Virus record (IMG/VR): IMGVR_UViG_3300035704_000006 | Span: 1-64,000 of that record | Source of the DNA: a virus | Length of the DNA: 64,000 nt | Strand: one strand, 5' to 3' | In this document: piece by piece, positions 38,616 through 46,844 of the stretch | Layout: each line of letters starts with the position of its first letter | Numbering within the stretch: the stretch's first letter is position 1 | The notes under the pieces: generated by a model | Told to the model about the DNA's origin: nothing | The model's input: the letters and a program-made list of their open reading frames with translations, nothing else | Databases searched by the model: none | Translations under genes and position numbers: made by a program

Positions 38616-38942
38616 CTAGGTGAACGTGATGAACCCGGAGATCAGGTCAGGTGCCTCAGGATCGCTGGTGACCTTGAACCGGTACTTGTAAGTGCCCCGA
38701 GCAGAGGAGAAATCGAATGCGGTCCCAGGGCCGGCCAGGGCCTGCCCTGTCGACGGCTTGGCGGCATCCGGATCCCACTGCACGCCTGCGGTCTTCCAGT
38801 CCGCGGACTGAGGATTCCCGTAGTCGGTCGGCAGGATCGCCGCGGACAAGGGGAGGGATTTAGGGTCGGTCACTGAGGACGGGACGATGATGTCGGCGCT
38901 GATGTAGATCACCGAGCTTGCGGGGACAGAGAGCGGGCTCAT
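38616..38942 (-). CDS. Minor virion protein (108 aa)
   Basis: ATG 38942 overlaps the stop of the tail-fibre-like gene (ATGA). The protein is beta-rich (SVIYISADIIVPSSV, GTYKYRFKVTSDPEAPDLISGFITFT), like a small immunoglobulin-like or fibre domain. As the last gene of the structural operon it is likely a tail-tip or fibre component. Confidence 0.6.
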   Translation of the reverse strand: MSPLSVPASSVIYISADIIVPSSVTDPKSLPLSAAILPTDYGNPQSADWKTAGVQWDPDAAKPSTGQALAGPGTAFDFSSARGTYKYRFKVTSDPEAPDLISGFITFT

Positions 38943-40204
38943 GCGTACGGTGCTCCGATGCTCCAGCCGGCGTAAGGCTGGCCGGCACTCCAGTTGATGT
39001 AAGGACCGGCTGCGCTCCACTCGACATAAGGAGCGCCTGCCGCTATCCCGGTCAAGTCGGCTGCCGGCTGCGAGCCTTCCGAGACCGAAGCCGATCCTTG
39101 TCCGGATGACGTACCGGTCCCCGAGCCCGCGATCGATACTGCTGCCGCGAACGCGCCCTGTCCGGCTGAGGTCGCTCCGCCTGCCGCGCCGATGCTTTCA
39201 GCCGCAGTGAATGAGCCCTGGGCGCCCGACGTACCGGAAGCTGATCCTCCTGCTGATTCAGCAGAGGAGAGTGATCCTCCTCCAGCCGACGTCCCAGAAG
39301 CCGACGCGCCCGCTGATTCGGTCAGGGTCATGGATCCGGTGGCAGCCGAGAAAGTGCTCCCCGTTCCTGCAATCGCGGCAGGGGCAAGCGTCATGGATCC
39401 AGTGCCCGCTGATCCCGAGGAACCGGCAGCCGACATGGCCGCGGGGTCGAGGACAGCCGAGCCGGTGCCAGCCGATGCAGATGCCCCCGTGGCGGACATG
39501 ACCGCGGGAGTCTCGGTTAGCTTCCCGGTGCCGGATGACGTGCCGCTGGCGCCGCCGTCAATCTCTGCGGGAGCAGAAGGAGTGAGGCTGATGATCGCCC
39601 CGCAGACGGCGGCCGATCCGGAGGCAGTGGTCAGGCTGTATTCGTAGGAAGCCCCGGTCGAGGTAATGACCTGGTAGCCGGTGAACGCGAAATTACTGGG
39701 GTGCGTCAGCTCAGTCCAGGGAGCCCCGGCGCCGGTCAGTGCCTCAGCGAAAGCGATGTTGATGCCGACGACCAGTGCGGGAGCTTTCGCCGGAGTGATA
39801 GATCCCGAGTCAGCTTTCCCGCTCGCTGCGTTCTTCGAGTTGCTCACGTCGACAACAGGACTCGGGCCGAGGCCAGTTATGTTGAGGGCGTGCAGCCCGT
39901 CAACAGTGGCCATGCCCCCTCCGGTTTCCGTCACTGAGACGGATTTACCGGCCGACTGGACATTGGGAAGTACCCAGAACGCTGAGACAACGCCGTTAGA
40001 ACTCGGGGACTGGACTATGACGGGTTCACTAGCTCCGGTGACAGGGGAGCCGTTGTACAGCGGCGAGGTAAACGTGATGGTGCCGCCGGAGGTAGTGAAC
40101 CCTGTCAGGCACAGCAGGATAGTGTCGCCCACATTGCAATTACTTGCGAAGCTCCCCGAGAATGTCTGGTCTACATCGAGAGTCTGGGCGACGGCGATAG
40201 TCAT
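38939..40204 (-). CDS. Tail-fibre-like protein with tandem repeats (421 aa)
   Basis: Residues 1-215 look like a beta-rich lectin/attachment domain (GDTILLCLTGFTTSGGTITFTSPLYNG..., APALVVGINIAFAEALTG). Residues ~215-385 consist of eight ~20-residue repeats of the type SxGTSSGxGSxxxxxA, and the C-terminus has four short GxPYxxWS units. Such Gly/Ser/Ala repeats occur in extended tail fibres and receptor-binding proteins. The sequence suggests a variable, repeat-driven adhesin. Confidence 0.65.
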   Translation of the reverse strand: MTIAVAQTLDVDQTFSGSFASNCNVGDTILLCLTGFTTSGGTITFTSPLYNGSPVTGASEPVIVQSPSSNGVVSAFWVLPNVQSAGKSVSVTETGGGMATVDGLHALNITGLGPSPVVDVSNSKNAASGKADSGSITPAKAPALVVGINIAFAEALTGAGAPWTELTHPSNFAFTGYQVITSTGASYEYSLTTASGSAAVCGAIISLTPSAPAEIDGGASGTSSGTGKLTETPAVMSATGASASAGTGSAVLDPAAMSAAGSSGSAGTGSMTLAPAAIAGTGSTFSAATGSMTLTESAGASASGTSAGGGSLSSAESAGGSASGTSGAQGSFTAAESIGAAGGATSAGQGAFAAAVSIAGSGTGTSSGQGSASVSEGSQPAADLTGIAAGAPYVEWSAAGPYINWSAGQPYAGWSIGAPYA

Positions 40205-40210
40205 GGCTTA

Positions 40211-40636
40211 TCAGGTCAGCGTCAGCGCGAAAGCATTGGCGGCCGACTGGAGAGAGTCCCCGGTCAGAGGGGTCCTGGCGGTGGTCATCAGGAGCGCGGC
40301 ATACAGGTTCGCCGTGGTCGAGGAAGAACTGTCGCACAAGACTCCCCACGTTCCGGTCCCCGGTGCGCTGGTGAACGGGCCGAAGGTGATGGTCGAGGAG
40401 TTGCTGACGACGCTCGGGCTCGCGCTGCTGGGAGTCCCGGCCCCGTAAGCCTGCCGGGCATAGCCGGTCGCGGTGGCGTACTCCGTCTCCGAGGTCATGA
40501 TCGTGTCGGTCGCCGTAGGCGCCGCGGTGAGGATAGCCAGGAACGGCGTGTAGGTCGTGGCCGTCGCGCCTACGGCCGCCTTAGCCGCGTTGACTTCGCC
40601 CTGCTTCATGAGCTGGCCGGCAGACAAGGCAGTCAT
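40211..40636 (-). CDS. Minor tail protein (141 aa)
   Basis: The N-terminus (LSAGQLMKQGEVNAAKAAVGATATTYTPFLAILTAAPTATD) and Ser/Thr-rich beta body (TITFGPFTSAPGTGTWGVLCDSSSSTTANLYAALL) match the look of phage minor tail or fibre proteins, which often contain 'LTAAPT' and 'GTWGVC' segments. It is part of the ordered tail-tip cluster. Confidence 0.65.
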   Translation of the reverse strand: MTALSAGQLMKQGEVNAAKAAVGATATTYTPFLAILTAAPTATDTIMTSETEYATATGYARQAYGAGTPSSASPSVVSNSSTITFGPFTSAPGTGTWGVLCDSSSSTTANLYAALLMTTARTPLTGDSLQSAANAFALTLT

Positions 40637-41118
40637 CAGATCCCCCCGTTCGCCACGCGGGCTTCAGCCAGGGCATCCTGGTTCTTGCCGCACGCTTCGC
40701 AGGGATTCCGGTCGGGAGCCCCGTCCGGGCGGATCCTGCCTTCGCGGTGGAACTCGCCGCGCTCGTAGTCGGCTTCCTGGCGCATGCTGCCGGTGGCGAT
40801 GTCCCCGGGGAGAACGTTCTCCGGGTGCCGGGTGAAGTTGGCGGCGAAGAACTCAGGGGCGACTGATGTCGCGCGTGGCGTCCCGTGAGCGTCGATCCAC
40901 TCGATCCGGTGCGTGCCGTCCGGGTTGATCTCGGAGAACTCGACGGGCGTGCCGTGGTGCAGGTCGAGGCGCTTCATCAGCGCGTAGTGCTCGGCGATGA
41001 TCTGGGACTCGTAGTCGGGAAGGCCCGGAGGCGCGGCCATCGTGCGGCCTTCTGCCTTGGCGTGATGCTCTCCTACGGCGAGATGATCGGGGTGTTCGTA
41101 GATGTGAGTTGCTTGCAT
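40636..41118 (-). CDS. Hypothetical protein in the tail cluster (160 aa)
   Basis: ATG 41118 with GGGAGA before it is used. The sequence has HIYEHPDHLAVGEHHAKAEG near the start and a C-terminal NPCEACGKNQDALAEARVANGG, where the AEARVA part is encoded by the dispersed 18-bp word. The CEACG could hold a metal. No family is recognised; it may be a baseplate or assembly factor. The upstream gap carries a period-9 repeat (41137-41152). Confidence 0.55.
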   Translation of the reverse strand: MQATHIYEHPDHLAVGEHHAKAEGRTMAAPPGLPDYESQIIAEHYALMKRLDLHHGTPVEFSEINPDGTHRIEWIDAHGTPRATSVAPEFFAANFTRHPENVLPGDIATGSMRQEADYERGEFHREGRIRPDGAPDRNPCEACGKNQDALAEARVANGGI

Positions 41119-41159
41119 TTCTCCCTTGGGTTCTGTGTTCCGGAAGTTCCGGCTCCTGG

Positions 41160-41426
41160 TCAGTAACAATTGTATTTCTGGCCGACGACGAAGAAAGTCC
41201 CGAACAGTTTCCGGCCTGTCTCGGTTGGCGGAGGATATTTTTTAGCGTCCTGCGACAACTGGGTCAGTGCGGGGCACCAGATCTTCCGGGTCTGGATGTT
41301 ATACCAGAAGTCTGAGGCAGCGAGAACAAGGGTCGTTACCACTATGATCCGGAAGATGACAGCGGTAAACAGTCCAGTTTTCTCGCTGAGTATCCTTATA
41401 GGAGCACTTCCTTCAGTATCAGCCAT
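41160..41426 (-). CDS. Small membrane protein (88 aa)
   Basis: One hydrophobic helix (about residues 21-39, TAVIFRIIVVTTLVLAASDF) followed by a polar tail with Cys (IWCPAL). It lies beside a second membrane protein (41419-41808). It might be a holin-type or injection-related protein, but the context alone cannot decide. Confidence 0.5.
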   Translation of the reverse strand: MADTEGSAPIRILSEKTGLFTAVIFRIIVVTTLVLAASDFWYNIQTRKIWCPALTQLSQDAKKYPPPTETGRKLFGTFFVVGQKYNCY

Positions 41427-41808
41427 TTTCCCTCTCTCCTCTCTGAGCCTCGAATAGTTCCATTCGGGCTCTCATCTTGTCCTGGTTATCAGTCATCCCT
41501 GCCATTGACTTGACAAGCTGGTCGACTTTATCTTTGACAGATCCTCCCCCGTTAGGGGAAAGCTCGGCGACAACATGAGCCTGGCTTTTTTCTAGGAGAT
41601 CGAGCCGTCTTAGCACTCCTGGCCTGGCAGGATGATCAGGGCTCTCCTCCTCACCGTTCCAGGCACGGAGAAAATCAATGAAGCTGATGACAAGATGCCA
41701 GGACTTGCGGAGGAACAGCGCGGCAGTGGCTCCGATCATCGTAATGAGAGCGCATCCGGCGACGATTATCCCGGTGGCCACGTTGACATCGTCAGGTGCG
41801 GCCATCAC
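41419..41808 (-). CDS. DUF2746-like membrane coiled-coil protein (129 aa)
   Basis: An N-terminal TM helix (about 10-33, ATGIIVAGCALITMIGATAALFL) is followed by a coiled coil (LLEKSQAHVVAELS...DKVDQLVKSMAGMTDNQDKMRARMELFE). This is the layout of DUF2746-type phage membrane proteins found next to tail genes and thought to aid infection or DNA entry. The ATGA overlap couples it to the tail hub gene upstream. Confidence 0.65.
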   Translation of the reverse strand: MMAAPDDVNVATGIIVAGCALITMIGATAALFLRKSWHLVISFIDFLRAWNGEEESPDHPARPGVLRRLDLLEKSQAHVVAELSPNGGGSVKDKVDQLVKSMAGMTDNQDKMRARMELFEAQRGERENG

Positions 41809-42905
41809 TGCACCGCCGTGGAGACCACCGGGAAGATCGCGGCAAGAAGGGAAGTGAAGTCATCAAAGGCACTCTGGAAAGCGGTGACCTTTCCTGAAAG
41901 AGTACTGTCGTCGTATTCATATTCCCCGATGATGAACGGCTTGAGGATAGGATTGGATTCTCCACCGTAACCATAGTCGGTCATCAGCAGCCTGGCTACT
42001 CCGCCTGCTCGTTCGCATCCCGGGTCGACTGGTACCCCGTGCGCATTGAGAAGCTGGCCGGGGACTATATTAAAAGCGTTCCCGAAGTTCACCCGGTTGA
42101 ATCGTGCCAGCGCGTTCTTCGCGTTCTGCTGGGCAGCACCGGAAGTGGTAACTCCGTTTCCGGTGATGTCAATGTAGCTTTCTGTCCAGCCATGTTCGTC
42201 GCCGTCCTCAGTATTTTCCTCGCTGATGAGGCCGTGCGTGGCGGGAGCGGCAGCAGAGGTGTTATCGGAGTTGTCCTCGTACCGGACGAAAAGCCGGTTG
42301 ATATCCTCGGCAAGCGTGCGGGAGACGGGGGTATTGCTGACGAGGTACCTGTTCACGACGGAGGGAAGAGAAGGAATGCTTATCGTGCCGTCTCTCCGGT
42401 CGATGTCCCATCCCAGGGCACCCTGCACGGTGATCGCATTGAGGAAATCGCTGATCTGGATTGATCCTGCATCGGTCTGGTCTCCGAACCACAACCCGGA
42501 AGTTCCGCTCAGCCCCGGATTCCGCCAGAGGAGACCTCGTGATATCGCCTGGTTGAGGTGATCATCGATATCGTCCCAGGTATTCCACACATCACAGAAC
42601 TGCGCCCCGAAAGAGCTGTTCCCGTGGGCGGTCATCGTCCAGCCGGGGACATCAGCAGACGGCTCGTCGATCTGGCCGGTCCAGACAGGTCCCCCGCCGC
42701 GGAATATCTTGACCAGGCGGCTGGGGTTCATGGCCGTCACTCGTTCGAGCGCGGGGGTCTGGAAGAGCCAGGATGCTGTCTTGCATCCGCCTGGCCAGGT
42801 GAAGCTGTACTTCAGGCCGCTCACGTGGCCGTAGTGCCCGAGGTACCGGGGATCAGTCCAGCCCTGGCCGTAAGTCACTACCTGGCTGAGGTCTCGTCTC
42901 TGCAT
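41805..42905 (-). CDS. Tail hub / baseplate-like protein (366 aa)
   Basis: The start (RRDLSQVVTYGQGWTDPRYLGHYGHVSGLKYSFTWPGG) and the linear series of beta strands with 'VWTGQIDEP' resemble siphophage tail hub proteins that bind the tail end and the receptor-binding tip. Length and position (after the distal tail proteins) fit. No enzymatic motif is seen. Annotated as a structural tail-tip protein. Confidence 0.6.
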   Translation of the reverse strand: MQRRDLSQVVTYGQGWTDPRYLGHYGHVSGLKYSFTWPGGCKTASWLFQTPALERVTAMNPSRLVKIFRGGGPVWTGQIDEPSADVPGWTMTAHGNSSFGAQFCDVWNTWDDIDDHLNQAISRGLLWRNPGLSGTSGLWFGDQTDAGSIQISDFLNAITVQGALGWDIDRRDGTISIPSLPSVVNRYLVSNTPVSRTLAEDINRLFVRYEDNSDNTSAAAPATHGLISEENTEDGDEHGWTESYIDITGNGVTTSGAAQQNAKNALARFNRVNFGNAFNIVPGQLLNAHGVPVDPGCERAGGVARLLMTDYGYGGESNPILKPFIIGEYEYDDSTLSGKVTAFQSAFDDFTSLLAAIFPVVSTAVQ

Positions 42906-42909
42906 CTGG

Positions 42910-43509
42910 CTATGCCTCCTGCGCCACGCGGGCCGAGATGACGTTCAGCGTGAATCCCGAGCCGGTGAACGCGAACGCCAGTGCCATGTCTCCTCCCGAG
43001 GGGCCTGATGCGCCGCCTCCGAGTCCGCTGGTCGTATGAGTGACCGAAGAATAGACAGCGGTTGCCGCGGTGCTTCCCGCCGTGCGCCACCAGAGCTTCA
43101 TGTCGACGACGGTTTCGCTGACGCCGTCCCAGTCGATAATCACGTCAATTGACCAGGCTGCGTTACTGGCTCCTGACCAGAGCCCGGCGGCCGGAATGTC
43201 AATTTCCCCTATCTGGGTCCCTCCCGTGCCCTGCCAGAAGGTAAAGAAGCTTACTCCGGTCGGAGCACTGCCTCCCGAGCTGAAATTTCCCCTGGCATCG
43301 GCTTTCCACCGGGAGCCTGCCTGGATTAGCTGGGAGGGAACAGTGTCTTTGCTGAGGAGCTTGGTTCCGGTGGTGCTGAATGAGGGCTTGCTGACATCAG
43401 CCAGGTTGCATAGCCGGCCCCATTCGGCGGCGAAGTTAATCTCATAGCGTGCGAAAAGCCGGTTGAGCTTTCTCCAGGCTGCGGTCAGCGTTCCGGCCGG
43501 GCTGCTCAT
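42910..43509 (-). CDS. Minor tail / carbohydrate-binding-like protein (199 aa)
   Basis: ATG 43509 overlaps the stop of the long upstream gene (ATGA). The body alternates strands as in a lectin or jelly-roll domain (TGVSFFTFWQGTGGTQIGEIDIPAAGLWSGASNAAWSIDVIIDW ... VVDMKLWWRTAGS ... MALAFAFTGSGFTLNVISARV). It may contact host surface sugars. No family is named with confidence. Confidence 0.55.
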   Translation of the reverse strand: MSSPAGTLTAAWRKLNRLFARYEINFAAEWGRLCNLADVSKPSFSTTGTKLLSKDTVPSQLIQAGSRWKADARGNFSSGGSAPTGVSFFTFWQGTGGTQIGEIDIPAAGLWSGASNAAWSIDVIIDWDGVSETVVDMKLWWRTAGSTAATAVYSSVTHTTSGLGGGASGPSGGDMALAFAFTGSGFTLNVISARVAQEA

Positions 43510-46500
43510 ATAATTGAATCCAGGTAGAACTGCGGGTAATAAGCGGCGCTGATCCCGGGTGGCCCTTCCACGCAATAGCAGAAGAGCAGGTTATCCCCGG
43601 GGTCGACGGTGAGAGGGCCTCCGCTGATCGTCAGGGGGCCTTCGGGAGGTCCCGGCAGTGCCAGGACTGAGAATGCTGATCCGCGGTCGCTTGCGCTGCC
43701 GAGCACGCGGCCTAGGTCTGCGTGCAGATCGGGCTCGTCAATCCAGATATTCTCGAAGTCCCCGTCGTTCGTATTGACGATGACTGTCTGCCCGAGAGTA
43801 TCGAGGGCTATGACATCGAAATACCGGTCTGTGGTTACCGTGTCCGTCACGGTAGCCTTGAACTGAGCCTGGGTATTGTCCGGTGCGATGTCGGCGACGG
43901 GAAGGGTAATTGCTCCTACCTCGACGATTCCGTTAACGATATCGGTGCTCGGGGTGAAAGTCCGGGACACTGTCTGGGTTACCGGATTAGAGCTTCCGCT
44001 GAAAGGATACTGGTAGAAAGTCACAGTCACCTTGCGGGAATCAGTCGGGGAACTGAAGGAGTCAGCTATCAGCAGGATCGTGTAAGTACTGGTGAAAAGA
44101 GCGTTGACCCCGGAGATAAGCGACGAGAACGTATAGAAATGAGTTCCGTCCGGAGTGTCGCTGCCTCCTCCTACGGAGACATAAGGCACCAGTGAGGGAG
44201 ATGCATTCTGTCCCGGCCGGTGAGCGATCAGGGTTGAGAAAGATGCCAGGGCAGGCTGCTGGAACTGAAAGGAAACAGGAGCGTGAACGGATCCGAGGAT
44301 TCCGTCCAGGTTATAGACCGCGCCGCGTGTCCCCGCCACCAGTTGAGTCGATTCTGGTTTCGCGACGATTTCCGTCATCAGGTAGTTCTGGTAGCTGAGC
44401 TTTCCCAGTGTGGTCGCGATTACGATCTCGTACTTCTTGACGGCGCTGTAAATAAAACCGCTCTTGACCTGCTTGACGGGAATGGATACGTAGTTCCATT
44501 TCGGCGTTGCTATGTAAAGGCAGCCGTCAACCTTCTGGCTCTGGCCGAACTGGAGCGTATTGCCGTGCGAGTCGGTGATCTGGACGATGAAGGTGACTAC
44601 CTGATTAGCCGGCGAGTTGAGCGGGACCACGAAGGCGCACCAGAAGGCGATCGAGCTGAGGGGCTCGATGTCAGCCACGCTCCCGAGGGTCTTCGTGTAT
44701 TCGGCGAATCCCAGGTTTCCCTGGGTCCACTGCGCCGCGTTCGTGCTCCCCGGCGCAGTGGAAAATGTGGTCTTGACCCACTGAGGACCGCTTACCGAAG
44801 AGAAACTGTCGACGACGACCGGACTCGGGGGCGCGGAGGCTCCGCTGATCGGAGCGGCGAATCCGAGAAGCTTCTGGACCGATGACCTGCCGTAAGGGAG
44901 CGCCTGGAATGTGATCTTGAGGAATGCGGTTACCTGGTTGCTGGCGGCCAGGTCATAGGTGGGCTCACTCGGCTCTGCGCGGAAGCAGTCCCAGACAAGC
45001 GGGGTGATCACGTCGGAGCGAGTCCACAGGAGCGTCCAGGATGGCTGGTCGATCAGGGCCATGAGGTATTCCTCGGCAACCGCCACTTCCTGGCGGGTTG
45101 ACCCGAAGATGGTCAGGGGCATCACGAAGGTGCGGTTGCTGGCCCGGGTACCGTACGGCATCTCCCCGTCCGTGACCAGGGACTCCGACTGGTCTACCAC
45201 CGGCTGCGGAGATCCGAAGCTGAAGTCAGGATCGGTGAAGATCCCCGCTCCCGGCGCACCGGGAATGCAGCCGTAGGTCGGGAGGTTACCCAGCAGCTCG
45301 ATTGCCCCGGCCAGGATCAGGCTGTCTGTTCCTGTTCCGGCTGGAGAGGGAGGGGCGATAGGGCCGGAAGGAGTTACGACGGGCAGCGTGACGACGATCA
45401 GCGCCCATTTCGTCGAGGCGCTGATCGTGCCAGATGCGATGACAGGGTTCGGGGTGATGACCGTCTGGGCGGCCATGCCGGAGATAGCGTTAGTGCTTTG
45501 CTGAACCCCTCCGGCGATCGAGACCCAGGGATTAGCCCAGGCGATGTCCGCGCCGCTGGCTCCGTTGGTGACGAACGCCACGCAGGCTTCAGCCGGGGTC
45601 TCCAGCACTCCGGTGAGCGCGACGGGAGAGTTCGAGCCAGCGCTGAACGCGGATGCTACCTGGTCAGGGAACGCGCCTACGAGGATTCCGGGGATTCCCG
45701 CAGCAATGATGTTCTTGGCGTTCGTCCCGGTAGTCGAGAAATTTACCGTGATGGTATCTGTCCCGGCGACCAGGGCAATTGTCGGCTCATCCGGGCCGCT
45801 CCCCGAAGTGGCCACGAAAACAGACATCGCGAATTCAGTCGTGATGGATTCCGCCAGGATGTAGGAGTTCCCCTGGCTGTCTTCAACAGAAGTGACAGTC
45901 TCGGAGGTAACCACCACTGATGCGCCCACGACAATGGCATCACCCTGGCTGGTGCTGTTCGCGACGGGCACTACGACGGTCTTCGAGCCGGCTGCGGACG
46001 CGTCGGTGGCGATCAGGTAGGTAGCAGTGGCCGGGGATCCTCCGGACTGCTGGTTGATCAGCGACAACTCAGCGACTACGTCATCGCTGTCCGCGCCGGG
46101 GAAAGGGACCCCGTTGGTTGCGTTGAAGTAAGGAAAGAAACAGTAGAGGTTATTAGCGAGAGCATAGGCCCAGGCATCGGAGAACCACTGCGCCGGAGTG
46201 CCGGTCCAGGTTATTCCTCCGGTCAGGTCCGTCGTATAATTACATTCCGTGACGCCGATGACCGGAGATGTAGTAACCGAGCGAACCTGCGTAACGGCGG
46301 GAGTGATGCTGTCGACCGCATCGGTAGCGGTCGTGTTCGGATACCAGTCCAAGAAATACCCGTCGAGATTTACCCCTCCGTTAGCGACCGAGCATACCCA
46401 CTGAGACAGGGGGTAATGCGAAGACGCGGTGTAGGCGGTGAATGTCTCGAAGATCTGCACGTACATCGCGCCCGCTGCCGCATTGGCATGAAAGATGGGA

Positions 46501-46844
46501 TATACATGCGCGTGCATTGCGATAAGCGTATTGGCGCTGACTCCGGCGGAATGCTCTCCCTCGTGCCAGAGCGTGACGGCAGCGCCCGCGGGAACCAGCG
46601 CGAAGTAAGCGGCAAGCGCCGCGTCGAGCGCTCCGGAAAGTACGGCCGAGATATCCGGCTTGAGTGAGACAACCGGGAAAGTTACTCCCGAGGGAATCGT
46701 GTTCCCTCCGCCTGGCCAGGCGGAGGGGATTCCCTGGGAGGGGGTCAGGTATGCACGCCAGCCTGCGACTGAGGCGACGCCCAGGGCCTCGCAGAATTCT
46801 TCGTAAGTGGCCTCGGCATCAATGCCGAATATCGGAGCGGTCAT
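43506..46844 (-). CDS. Large tail-tip protein with an N-terminal hydrolase-like domain (1112 aa)
   Basis: Residues 1-270 read like a TIM-barrel glycosidase (WHEGEHSAGVSANTLIAMHAHVYPIF, GYFLDWYPN, PVIGVTECNYTT, NNLYCFFPYFN), with catalytic-type E and D in WHEGEH and FLDWYP. The middle is beta-rich Ser/Thr. The C-terminal half resembles a distal tail (Dit-like) domain (MPYGTRASNRTFVMPLTIFGSTRQEVAVAEEYLMALID ... WTLLWTRSD). It may therefore cut cell-wall or surface glycans while anchoring the tail tip. It carries one near copy of the AEARVA word (AEACVA). Confidence 0.6.
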   Translation of the reverse strand: MTAPIFGIDAEATYEEFCEALGVASVAGWRAYLTPSQGIPSAWPGGGNTIPSGVTFPVVSLKPDISAVLSGALDAALAAYFALVPAGAAVTLWHEGEHSAGVSANTLIAMHAHVYPIFHANAAAGAMYVQIFETFTAYTASSHYPLSQWVCSVANGGVNLDGYFLDWYPNTTATDAVDSITPAVTQVRSVTTSPVIGVTECNYTTDLTGGITWTGTPAQWFSDAWAYALANNLYCFFPYFNATNGVPFPGADSDDVVAELSLINQQSGGSPATATYLIATDASAAGSKTVVVPVANSTSQGDAIVVGASVVVTSETVTSVEDSQGNSYILAESITTEFAMSVFVATSGSGPDEPTIALVAGTDTITVNFSTTGTNAKNIIAAGIPGILVGAFPDQVASAFSAGSNSPVALTGVLETPAEACVAFVTNGASGADIAWANPWVSIAGGVQQSTNAISGMAAQTVITPNPVIASGTISASTKWALIVVTLPVVTPSGPIAPPSPAGTGTDSLILAGAIELLGNLPTYGCIPGAPGAGIFTDPDFSFGSPQPVVDQSESLVTDGEMPYGTRASNRTFVMPLTIFGSTRQEVAVAEEYLMALIDQPSWTLLWTRSDVITPLVWDCFRAEPSEPTYDLAASNQVTAFLKITFQALPYGRSSVQKLLGFAAPISGASAPPSPVVVDSFSSVSGPQWVKTTFSTAPGSTNAAQWTQGNLGFAEYTKTLGSVADIEPLSSIAFWCAFVVPLNSPANQVVTFIVQITDSHGNTLQFGQSQKVDGCLYIATPKWNYVSIPVKQVKSGFIYSAVKKYEIVIATTLGKLSYQNYLMTEIVAKPESTQLVAGTRGAVYNLDGILGSVHAPVSFQFQQPALASFSTLIAHRPGQNASPSLVPYVSVGGGSDTPDGTHFYTFSSLISGVNALFTSTYTILLIADSFSSPTDSRKVTVTFYQYPFSGSSNPVTQTVSRTFTPSTDIVNGIVEVGAITLPVADIAPDNTQAQFKATVTDTVTTDRYFDVIALDTLGQTVIVNTNDGDFENIWIDEPDLHADLGRVLGSASDRGSAFSVLALPGPPEGPLTISGGPLTVDPGDNLLFCYCVEGPPGISAAYYPQFYLDSII

